From contig NC_092807.1 of assembly GCF_040954645.1 (NCBI RefSeq), forward strand, positions 4,092,001 through 4,156,000: a stretch of DNA of 64,000 nucleotides, written 5' to 3'. The translations under genes were made by a program, and so were the position numbers. The stretch's first letter is position 1, and each line of letters starts with the position of its first letter. This document shows, piece after piece, positions 21,178 through 30,619 of this stretch. The DNA is from Diabrotica undecimpunctata (lineage: Eukaryota > Arthropoda > Insecta > Coleoptera > Chrysomelidae). The notes beneath the pieces are model-generated. The model saw nothing but the letters and a program-made list of their open reading frames with translations, searched no databases and was not told the DNA's origin.

Positions 21178-21345
21178 GAATATCCCTCGGACATTGATGA
21201 ATGCCTCATAATTTCATGACAAATTTCTCAAGCTCGTTGCTTGGTAACAGCACTCAGCCTTTGGCTTCGTGGACGCAAAGGAACGAGCTTTCGATTGTCA
21301 TGAAATTATCTCTTCTGTTATCAATGTCCTAGGGATATTACTACT
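21178..21345. repeat. Inverted repeat (hairpin), about 165 bp
   Basis: ATATCCCTCGGACATTGAT at the left pairs with ATCAATGTCCTAGGGATAT at the right; inside, TTTCATGACAA pairs with TTGTCATGAAA and AAGCTCGTT with AACGAGCTT. The element ends just before the Penelope reverse-transcriptase remnant. Confidence 0.75.
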
Positions 21346-21369
21346 GAGAATCAAACAGCCATTTCAATT

Positions 21370-21911
21370 AAAAATTAATCAATCGAAAACATCAAAGTGT
21401 TTACAAAAGCAGACCAAGGTAACACTACTATTGCTATAGAAAAAATACACTATAATAACAAAACAATAGAATTTTTAAATAATCAAAATATTGAAACTGT
21501 AAACAAAGGTCCGACGGAAAAGTATCAAAAACAAATTAAACTAGTGTTAGAAAATTCAAAATCAATAGTAAATTCAATAGAACAGAAATACCTCAATATC
21601 ATGAACCCATAGCTTCCTAAATTATACTCTTTTATTAAACTAGAGAAACCTGATCACGCAATAAGACCTGTAGTTTCTTTTTATACAGCTCCGTCATGTA
21701 AACTTTCAAAAAAATTGTTAGAGATTATTTTAGAACACACTAAATTTTCACTTGAATTAACCGTAAAAAATACAATAGAATTAGTTAATAAAATACAACA
21801 TTTTCAATTACCTAACAATTTCAGATTAATTTCATTTGACGTAAAAAATATTTTTCCTAGTATTCCTTCTACAGAAACTTTCCAGGAAAAACTTTCACAG
21901 TTTCTGGGATA
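21370..21911 (+). pseudogene. Penelope-like element, reverse transcriptase N-terminal part
   Basis: Reads VFTKADQGNTTIAIEK, one stop near 21610, then LPKLYSFIKLEKPDHAIRPV, VSFYTAPSCKLSKKL and LISFDVKNIFPSIPSTETF. The K-A-D-x-G-N-T, I-R-P-V-V-S and S-F-D-V-x-N-x-F-x-S-I-P motifs are those of Penelope-like reverse transcriptases. The polymerase YxDD box and the GIY-YIG domain are missing from this copy; a fragment carrying the GIY-YIG part lies at 36960-37730. Confidence 0.75.
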
Positions 21912-21949
21912 ATTCAAAGGAAAATGATCTGAAATCTTGCTACTTATCT

Positions 21950-23077
21950 ATGAATGAATACAGATTTCGCTTTAGTTTAACAGTATTACTGATAGAGATA
22001 AGCGAAAAGCCATTGACAAATTTGCACCAATAAGAGATGTGCTGGAATTACTTTTAAACAATGTTCAAGATTTTTTTTTAAGTGAGTACCTCACGGTCGA
22101 CGAACAACTTCTACAATTTGGAGGTAGATGCAGCTTTGAGCAGTACATATCGAGTAAGCCGGCTAAATACAGCCTGAAGGTATTTGCATTAACTGTTACC
22201 AAGACAGCTTACACATTGAATTTGGAAGCCTATGTAGGTAGGCAGCCAGAAGGTTCTTACCAACTAAGCAGCTCGGGAGAAGAAGTTGTATTGCGATTAG
22301 TTGGTTGGTTTAGTCCAGTATCTGGATCTAATCAAAATATCACAGGCGATAACTTTTTCACCAGTATTCCTTTGGCAAAAAGGCCAAACAACTTACGTGT
22401 GAATAAGGAGAACAAATAAACGGAAAATAATAAAACAATTTCTTCCAATAAGCAACAGATTGGAGCACTTTTCCGCATTCGGCTTTCACAAATGCTGCGC
22501 TTTGGTGTCCTATTGTTCGAAAAAGAATAATGCTGTACTAGTTTTATCCACATTCTATTCCACCCTTGATATAGATGAGTCTACTGGAGATAAAAATAAA
22601 TCTGAGGTCGTGACTTTTTATAATATAACCAAAGTTGGCGTCGACCTGATTGACCAGCTTTTTCAACACTATAATGTTGCGCGCAACATTGGACAATCTG
22701 GTAAACATTTCTGCAATAAATGCTCTGCATTTACATATATCACCATCATATGAACGAGAAGATATCACGTGTTCGGTTCTTGCAAAACCTGAGTTGGGAG
22801 TTAATAAAAACTCTAGAACGAAGGTCTCAAAATCCAAACATTTCAAAGATGCTACGATAACGTGCAAAACTGCTGCTTGGTAGGTAGTAGACCTAGTGGT
22901 ATTTGAGGAAGATGAGCAGACAGGCGAAGCTAGAACCGGATCCCTAGAAAGATGTTATGTATGCGGAAGGGTTCAGGCTTAAACCACCAGAAAATTCTGT
23001 TCCAAATGTGGAAAATGGGTTTGTGATGACCATTTGAAAGAACTCTGTATAAACTGCCATCGAAATGAGGTTATGTG
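21950..23077 (+). pseudogene. piggyBac-like transposase, frameshifted
   Basis: Plus-strand DDE core: SEYLTVDEQLLQFGGRCSFE, SSKPAKYSLKVFAL, ITGDNFFTSIPLAK, ALVSYCSKKNNAVLVLST, VVTFYNITKVGVDLIDQL and YNVARNIG. The first Asp of the catalytic triad is in VDEQL and the second in TGDNFFTS; the third is the Asp of GVDLIDQL. The C-terminus keeps the family's cysteine-rich zinc domain (ERCYVCGRVQA, stop, KFCSKCGKWVCDDHLKELCI). At least three frameshifts or stops. The N-terminal acidic region is absent. Confidence 0.8.
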
Positions 23078-23244
23078 AAATGTATTTTCGTTTACTTGAA
23101 AATAAAGTTTTGTTGTAATAATTTTTTGATTTTATCTTAATAAATACACTGTACTGATAATATTTCCATAGAAAATAAACTAAAAGTCCAAAAAAATAGC
23201 AAATACAATTATAAAAATGAAGACATTTCTTTGCAATAATTATC

Positions 23245-23712
23245 TCAGTTAAGAATTAAGACAAGGAATGATTAAGTGCTATATTCGGTCTGTACTTTTG
23301 TATAGGGCAGAACTGTGGACACTAAAAATATCAAGATGAACAGAATTGAAGCATTGGAAATGTGGATTCATAGACGGATGATGAAGATACCTTGGACAGC
23401 AAGAAAAGCAAATGAGGAAGTACTAGGGAGGGTCAACAAAGATAGAGAATTGACTGTTAAACATCGGAAAATGTCTTATCTGGGACATATAGTGAGGGGA
23501 AATCAATATAGAATATTAAAATTAATCCTTAAAGGCAAAATAGAAGACCTTAGAGGTGTAGGAAGAAAACAGCTTTCTTGGTTAAAAAATATTCGTGAAT
23601 GGACTGAGATATCAAATGCAAGACAATTATTATTCCATGTGCAGCAGATCGAAAAGTCTTCGCAATGGTGATCGCCAACGTCAGATAATTTTGATATGGC
23701 ACGTGAAGAAGA
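23245..23712 (+). mobile_element. RTE-like LINE, 3' end only
   Basis: The C-terminal domain reads EMWIHRRMMKIPWTARKANE, HRKMSYLGHIVRGNQYRI and GVGRKQLSWLKNIREWTEIS, ending in TGGCACGTGAAGAAGAAAAA. It is the same subfamily as the minus copy at 15062-16340 and close to the long copy at 26288-28810. Strongly 5'-truncated, with one frameshift near its end. From 23720 to 24670 nothing was recognised. Confidence 0.8.
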
Positions 23713-24674
23713 AAAATTGTTGTTATATTTTGCCAAAAGAACTGCGCTATCATGTATTGCATAGCCTGTATTATATAATTGAGGGCTACAGTTGTAAATT
23801 ACAGGTCTTCAATGTTTGTTGAACTAAATCAAGAATAAGAAAATGAATATTTCAGTGAAGCACATGAAAATAAAATATATTTTGAGATGAGGTACACAAA
23901 ACAAGCAAAATAAAATATATATCCTGGTTTAAAAACAAAAAGATGTTTTACTAAACTTATGTTTTTAATATAGCAATCATTTAGCAGACAATGCAATTTT
24001 TGTCATTTCAACATTTTTATTTTGTTTTGAAATATCGCTATTACGCTTAGAAAATAAACGTTTATCTTGCATTTTGACCCTTCAATTTCAAAGCTATTGT
24101 CGAAAAATATATTTCGATTCAAAAGTTCTGCATAAAATTAAAGCGTGAATGAAATGCAATATGATATAAAATGCAATAAAAATACAACCTTTCTCGTTGC
24201 TATTCTTAACTCGATATTACGTCACTGTCACGTTCGCAAAGGTATCTATTTCCACATATACAACCCCCGATAACGTATTCGAAACTAACTGAATTAAAAA
24301 ATCTATCCGTGTGAGAATATCCTACCTGTTGATATCTGTCGAATAGGTCTTCCCCCTACACAGTATTTCAGCCCGTACCAGACTCGAAGGAACGGTGGAG
24401 TGAACTGCCACCACGATTCCGTTTTCTTCAACAACAAAAAAATCAGTTCATCCATTCCCGCCCCTCGAGAAAAATAAAAAAATCTGTGCATTTGTGTCGT
24501 GCGCAATGATCAGGAAATTAATTGAGATTATTATTATCAATTTTTTTCTCCCTAGCGAGATAAAAAGTGTGTATGACTTTTTTCTCCAAAAAAGGCACTA
24601 ACAAGTTTCATTTATGCCCAAGAGTGACTAAATGTAATTGAAAACGATTCAATTTAATTTATAATTTAATTCAT

Positions 24675-24710
24675 GTGTGTTTATGTGTGTGTGTGTGTGT
24701 GTGTGTGTAA
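24675..24710. repeat. (TG)n microsatellite
   Basis: A run of about 14-16 TG units, with one interruption. Confidence 0.95.
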
Positions 24711-25124
24711 ATCTCCTTATCACACTACACTCTCTGATAGTATAATTTTTTTTAGTATTTAACTTACAAAATAAAAACAAATTTATTATTTAGAATATTT
24801 TATAACGAATATGGATGATTACTGGAGCTCGAGAAATGCACCTAAAAATCCCTAAAATATGCATGCAAATACGCACAAAAAACAGTTGAAATATGCACTA
24901 AAATATGTTTTTTATGCTCTTATACATTTAATGCATTATATCCCATTCAGGTCTGATTTTTTATTTTTTGAAATTAAGATTTTTGACTACTGAACATCTT
25001 TATTTATTATATAAGGTACTCTAAATAAATATTTTAAAAAATCCCCCCGTCCCCCTTAGCGTGAGGGGATCCTGCACGATCGTGATGTTCAGACTTAAAC
25101 TGCTAAAAATTATTTTGAAACATA

Positions 25125-25735
25125 TCTACTCTAAACTTTACATTTGGTACATAGTATCTTAGATCTACTTTTGCAACCTTCCATTCTGCACGATCTTGGA
25201 GTGTCTATTTCATCAAATGATGGAAGATGGTCATACCCATCATACCGTTTGGCCACAGAAGGTGGGTTCGGTCGACGGAACTTAGACGTATTCGGGCGCA
25301 GGTTCTCATCTTGTTCATCAATATCAGTTCTTCTTTTACCTTCTGGGGCATTGACTAGACCATCTGCCACCTGCATTCGAAATTCCAATAAGTCCATTAT
25401 TTTATTTTTGGGTGCTCCCGTTGCAATTGATTCTAATACGTACAACCGCCAAGCATTCAAAATTGAAAGGTCAAAAAAACGAAGGATGACTTTTAGAGTC
25501 CATTTTTTCGTTTCGATGAAGGTCCGGTAGTATTCTATGGACTGATCAAGAATATCTACACCTCCCATATTCTTATTGTAGTTCGCGATTACTTTTGGAC
25601 ATTTAAGATCTGTAAATGCTGATTAACTTTTATGCCATCGCTTGATTTGACAAGAATCATCTCCAGAAGTGCAATTGGATGCTACTAGGATGGATTTGTT
25701 GTCCATCCATTTTACAACAACAATATCATTGCTAA
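25125..25735 (-). pseudogene. piggyBac-like transposase, C-terminal part
   Basis: Minus strand: VKWMDNKSILVASNCTSG, a stop, KVIANYNKNMGGVDILDQSI, ETKKWTLKVILRFFDLSILN, a linker, and the cysteine motif CRMEGCKSRSKILCTKCKV before the stop at 25131. These are the third catalytic Asp (GVD) and the zinc-binding tail of the PGBD-like group, distinct from the copy at 21950-23077. The N-terminal two thirds are missing; at 25740 the sequence passes directly into hAT coding sequence. Confidence 0.8.
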
Positions 25736-26287
25736 TGAACTATTAATATCCACCACGTTTCATTTTGCTATCTTGCTTAAAATCAATATTTTTTGTACAC
25801 TCACTCCCGTTTAAACTTCCTATAACCAAATTTGCAATATACCGTCCTTTAACATCAGTCGTCTCGTCAACAGATATTCATATTGGATTATTCCCAATTG
25901 CAGTTTTAATCGCTTCAACAGTAAATTGCATGCTGTGCAGTACTTTTTTAAAAATTGTTGGAATAATGGATTATCCAATTTTCAATTGAAATATTGAACC
26001 AATCAACAAACTGCAGAGATCCTTATTAAAATTTTATTTGTAAGAAACTTTCATTGTATTTGTAATTATGAGATACTGAACCGAATATTGAGGCTTTTGT
26101 GCACGAGATTTATGCGTTGCAGTGCATAAGTGTTGATCAACTTGAAGCTTTTTTTCACATACAATCTGAAAATTGGAAATAAAAAAGTTAACCAATAAAC
26201 TTGTAGTACTTCGCCACTTTAAAATTAATATAATATAATATCCTAATTTAATTGGTTTTCACCTCTATTAATATTTTATATACAAGA

Positions 26288-28810
26288 AATTGAAAGTTTC
26301 TACTACGATCTGGAACAAATTCTAAAATCAATGAAGAAACATCACACTACAGTAGTAATGGGCGATTTTAATGCCAAAATTGGACATGGATGTGTGGATG
26401 GTTACGTGGGTGACTATGGATTAGGAGAACGAAACGAACGAGGAGACCGTATGGTACAATTTTGTCAAGCGGAGGAGTTAGTAGTTGCTAACACTCTTTT
26501 CAAGTTACCTAACAGACGACTGTACACATGGAAATCTCCGAGTGACACCAAAGGTAGAGTAGTCAGAAATCAAATTGACTTTGTCCTTGTTAGACAAAGA
26601 TTCCGCAACTCTATACTCTCAGCTAAAACCTACCCAGGAGCAGATATAGGCTCGGATCACAATCCTGTAGTAGTCACATTAAGAATAAAACTAAAGATCA
26701 TTCAAAAACACATACAGAAACAAATTGACGTGAGAAGACTGAGTGAACAACATATAAAAGAGAAAACAATAGTGAACATCAAAGAAAATTTACAAAATAT
26801 AGAGAAACTGAATAGAAATACTGATAACATAGACCAAAAATGGGAGAATATTAAACATGCCGTAATGCTGGCAGGGAGAGAAAATTTAACACCGAAAGAA
26901 AGGAAACATAAAGAATGGATGAATGAGGAAATACTACAGTTGATGTGTGAAAGAAGGGTACACAAAACAAATAATCTGATAAGTTACAAAGAAACAGATA
27001 AACTGATAAAAAAGAAAATAAGAGAAGCTAGAGAAAGATGGCTAAGTGAGCAATGCCAGGAGTTGGAACAACTGGAGCAAAAATATGACTTTTTTAATGT
27101 ACACAAAAAGATTAAAGAAATGACAGGAAGGAGAAGAACAACACAGACAGGACAAATCAAAGATACAGATGGTTTACCCATAACAGATTTACAACAAAAA
27201 ATGAATCGATGGACAGAATACATATCACAACTTTTTGATGACAAAGATAGACAAGAAATCTCAAACGAATATACAGATGATACAGGGCCTGATATAATCA
27301 GAGAAGAAATAGATTATGCAATCAAACAAGCGAAAAGTGGTAAGCCCCCCGGTCCTGATGAAATTCCCGTAGAACTGCTCAAACTTATGAACGATGAATC
27401 TATTAAAATACTCCTAGATCTATTTAACACCATATATAGAACTGGAATAATACCTAGGGAATGGCTCCGTTCGACCCTTATACTACTGCCAAAAAAGGCA
27501 AATACAAGGGAATGCAGCGAATATCGTACGATAGCTTTGATGAGTCATGCTCTAAAACTGTTCCTGAAAATAATCCATAATAGGATCTATAGGAAATTAG
27601 ACGTAGACATCAGTAACACTCAGATGGGATTCAGAAAAGGGCTGGGTACAAGGGAGGCTCTGTTTGCAATGAACGTTCTCTCACAGAGATGCTTAGACAT
27701 GAACCAAGAAATTTACACCTGCTTTATTGATTTCGAAAAGGCCTTTGACAAAGTACAACATGAACCACTAAGAGAAATTCTAATAAAGAAAAATATAGAC
27801 AGCCGAGATATTCGAATTATATGCAACCTATATTGGAATCAAACAGCAAATGTGAAGGTTGAGGGTAGGCTAACAGAAGAAATTCAAATCCGTCGAGGAG
27901 TCCGGCAGGGATGCATCTTGTCGCCACTTTTATTTAATCTGTATAGTGAAGCTATTTGTGAACAAGCACTCGAGGAAGAAGATCTTGGTCTGGTAATAAA
28001 TGGTGAGACGATCAACAATATAAGGTATGCTGACGATACGGTTCTCCTAACGGGAACGCTAGTAGAACTACAACATCTCGTTCAAAGTCTCAATATATAC
28101 TGTAACAGTTACGGCTTGAAAATTAATTTGAAAAAAACTAAATTTATGGTAATCGCGAAATCAAAGAACATCAGAGCTAATCTTGTAATAGACAATACAA
28201 CGATTGAGCGTGTGTCCTGTTATAAATATCTAGGTGCTTGGATCACAGACGATACTGATCAAACAAAAGAGATTAGATGTAGAATAGAAATCGCTAGATC
28301 AGTCTTTAATAGAATGCGCAAACTCTTTTGCAATCGTGATATCAATATAAGGTTACGAATACGAATGCTGCGGTGTTATGTCTTTTCTACCCTGTTGTAT
28401 GGAGTAGAGGCTTGGACACTAAAACAGTTGACCACAAAAAACATCGAAGCTTTCGAGATGTGGTGCTATAGGCGCATTCTCAGAATATCATGGATGGACC
28501 GCGTCACTAACACGCAAGTACTCCAAACTTTAGACAAAAGATGCGAAATTCTAAATGAGATAACAACTAGAAAGATGGAATACTTGGGGCACATTGTGAG
28601 AGGTGAAAAGTACGAACTTTTAAGAAATATCATGCAGGGCAAAATTAAGGGCAAAAGAAGTGTGGGAAGAAGAAAAATATCGTGGCTTCGTAATCTACGT
28701 GAATGGTTCGGGTGTAGTTCGATTGAACTTTTTAGGCGCGCTGCTAACAAAGTCGCAGTGGCCATGATGATTTCCAATCTCCGCTAGGAGTGGCACGAGA
28801 AGAAGAAGAA
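26288..28810 (+). mobile_element. RTE-like LINE, 5'-truncated, long intact ORF, with target duplication
   Basis: TACAAGA at 26281-26287 recurs at 28811-28817 directly after the (GAA)n tail; this 7-bp match fits a short target-site duplication. The insertion lies in the intron of the second hAT copy, so it is younger than that hAT. It is 5'-truncated within the endonuclease domain. Tail TGGCACGAGAAGAAGAAGAA is shared with the copies ending near 15062 and 23712. Confidence 0.8.
26331..28787 (+). CDS. LINE endonuclease (partial) / reverse transcriptase, 818 codons open
   Basis: The frame is open upstream of the first Met (EIESFYYDLEQILKS), so the true protein was longer and Met 26331 is only the first in-frame one. 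Endonuclease: HTTVVMGDFNAKIGHG and IGSDHNPVVVTLRI (catalytic SDH). Reverse transcriptase: GKPPGPDEIPVELLK, CFIDFEKAFDKVQH, IQIRRGVRQGCILSPLLFNL and catalytic RYADDTVLLTG. C-terminus: FEMWCYRRILRISWMDRVTN, TTRKMEYLGHIVRGEKYELL and a basic tail. The domain order and the E-L/M-W-C-x-R-R motif fit the RTE/BovB clade. No internal stop or frameshift, so this is a recent insertion. It cannot mobilise itself because the endonuclease N-terminus is missing. Confidence 0.9.
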   Translation: MKKHHTTVVMGDFNAKIGHGCVDGYVGDYGLGERNERGDRMVQFCQAEELVVANTLFKLPNRRLYTWKSPSDTKGRVVRNQIDFVLVRQRFRNSILSAKTYPGADIGSDHNPVVVTLRIKLKIIQKHIQKQIDVRRLSEQHIKEKTIVNIKENLQNIEKLNRNTDNIDQKWENIKHAVMLAGRENLTPKERKHKEWMNEEILQLMCERRVHKTNNLISYKETDKLIKKKIREARERWLSEQCQELEQLEQKYDFFNVHKKIKEMTGRRRTTQTGQIKDTDGLPITDLQQKMNRWTEYISQLFDDKDRQEISNEYTDDTGPDIIREEIDYAIKQAKSGKPPGPDEIPVELLKLMNDESIKILLDLFNTIYRTGIIPREWLRSTLILLPKKANTRECSEYRTIALMSHALKLFLKIIHNRIYRKLDVDISNTQMGFRKGLGTREALFAMNVLSQRCLDMNQEIYTCFIDFEKAFDKVQHEPLREILIKKNIDSRDIRIICNLYWNQTANVKVEGRLTEEIQIRRGVRQGCILSPLLFNLYSEAICEQALEEEDLGLVINGETINNIRYADDTVLLTGTLVELQHLVQSLNIYCNSYGLKINLKKTKFMVIAKSKNIRANLVIDNTTIERVSCYKYLGAWITDDTDQTKEIRCRIEIARSVFNRMRKLFCNRDINIRLRIRMLRCYVFSTLLYGVEAWTLKQLTTKNIEAFEMWCYRRILRISWMDRVTNTQVLQTLDKRCEILNEITTRKMEYLGHIVRGEKYELLRNIMQGKIKGKRSVGRRKISWLRNLREWFGCSSIELFRRAANKVAVAMMISNLR

Positions 28811-29519
28811 TACAAGATATTAAGACAAAAGGCGATTTCCTTAGTCAATTTTAAAGGGTCAAAAAACATTAACCAAGCACACTACATGTTACAATTTTAT
28901 AAAACTTGTTTCCCGAAGTATCTCTCCTATATAAACTATTTTTTAAGTTTTGGTCGTAGAATTTGTCTTTAAAAATATCAGAGCTTTTAGTAAAATGTCA
29001 CATTTTTATCGTAAAAAAAACGTATTAATTTATGACAAAAAAGTCAGTGTCAAAACCATGTTTATACCTTTGCTAGAAATAATTTTAAAATCAGTGCATT
29101 AAAATACATAAGATTATTTATCTATGTACATAAGTTTTTCATAATGACTGACAGTCCTATTCTAAAACTTATATTTTAACGTAAAATTAGATTAAGCTTA
29201 TAATTTTAGAAAAATATTTAAAAATTTAAACAATAATTAAACTAAACATAATACTTACGGTTTATTACAAACCGTGCAAAATATATGGTTGTCATCAATG
29301 ATTTTAAACTCTGTTTTGCTATTAACCCACTTTTTCAGAAGGATTGATTTACTTGCACTTTGTTTTGGCATTTTCAAACACTTTTGATAAACACTCAAAC
29401 ACAACTTTACTGAACCAAAGAATACACCAAACTGAACTAACTGTAACTACGGACAGAAAAACAATTGGATTTTGTCTTTTGCTTATACAAATTCTGGTAA
29501 TTTCTTATTTGTTAAGCTT

Positions 29520-30166
29520 TCGGGAAAAACATATTGATTTATGCTAAACTCATTTTTAGCAATGTTACAAATTTGTGAGTTGCTCCATATCCGTGAATCA
29601 TGAACAGATCCCGGCCATGATGCGTCTACGCTTGTAAACCACTCATCTGCATTGCAAGTGGCTTAAACGTTGATATCCTTTGCGATTGATATATTCATCA
29701 CCATGAAGAAGTGGTCTTTTTATTTTTATGTGGGTGCAATTGATCACACCCACAGCATATGGAAAAGTGTACTTTATTTGCCATCTTTCTTTAGCTTCTA
29801 TTGTATCCGCCGGAGTGTGAGGAAATGTTATCCAACGTGCGCATTTTTCTATTATTTGGTCAGCAACTTGCGTCACAACCTTAGACACAGTATCCCCGGA
29901 AACCCCGGATCAATTACAAATCTTAAAAATATTTTCATTTTATCGAAGTTAAATATAGCCCCACCTCTTGTTTCTTCTGATTCTTCACTCAAAAAGTTAT
30001 TTGAAAGCCACTTAACATTTCCTTTATTAAATCGATATAATACTTTAAAGTCACGATCACGCCTACTTCTTCTTGGTTTATAATATTTTTTTGAACGCAA
30101 ATTAAACATGAATTCGGCAATAGTTTTGCCACGATGAAACTGAAGACTGGTAATTACTAGATTCAT
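29520..30166 (-). pseudogene. Harbinger (HARBI1-like) transposase fragment
   Basis: Minus strand from 30166: MNLVITSLQFHRGKTIAEFM, LYRFNKGNVKWLSNNFL, then after a frameshift VVTQVADQIIEKCARWITFP, YAVGVINCTHIKIKRPLLHG and DEYINRKGYQ, and after another, SVDASWPGSVHDSRIWSNS. These are the DDE_4 motifs of Harbinger nucleases. The first catalytic Asp (usually G-A/V-I-D-C-T-H) is Asn here, the third acidic residue is missing, and the start of the next element follows. Non-functional. Confidence 0.8.
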
Positions 30167-30619
30167 ATCAAATGATATTTTTATTCATATCAAAAATGAG
30201 AACATTCTCACAACAAACTGCACTTAAGAGCACTTACTCAAGCCGAGTATCTACTACTGTTTTTTATTCATACCACGAGAAGTATTTACTACAAAATTTG
30301 GAGTATAAACTAAATTCTAATTTTTATTTATAGTCTTCAATATACTAGCGACCATGAAAATACCACAGTGGTGAAGTTCTCATATCTACAAGATGTAGTA
30401 ATAATTTTAAAAAATATGCTGGAGTGGATGAGACGACAGCAGTAAATAACGATCTGATCTATATCCAAAAAACGAACCACAATTGATATAGATAGAGTTT
30501 GACTCATTTATCACAACTGTCTTTGTCTCTTGTGAATGAGTTTGGACCAGTAGTTTTTTTACTTAGTCGAAAAGCTTACAGGATGACTCCACGAGATACC
30601 TATTCCAAAAAAGAATAAC

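Larger units (their letters stand above)
24822..29371 (-). mobile_element. Second hAT-like/CGBP1-type copy, decayed and interrupted
   Basis: Same family as the copy at the left edge. Exon 1 is 29371..29259 (MPKQSASKSILLKKWVNS, FCTVCNK, then GTAAG). Exon 2 starts at 26166 (IVCEKKLQVDQHLCTATHKS), matching IACEKKFQIDQHVRTASH of the other copy, and soon meets stops; ISVDETTDVKGRYIANLVIG at about 25870 is the hAT catalytic Asp region. A LINE (26288-28810) sits in the intron and a piggyBac C-terminus (25125-25735) abuts or replaces the 3' coding part. The distal end at 24822 starts CTGGAGCTCGAGAAATGCAC with a nearby TATGCA cluster. Confidence 0.55.

Noticed and set aside
24303..24506. A 67-residue minus-strand open frame (RVWYGLKYCVGGRPIRQIST).
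   Set aside because: No recognisable domain or context; length compatible with chance.
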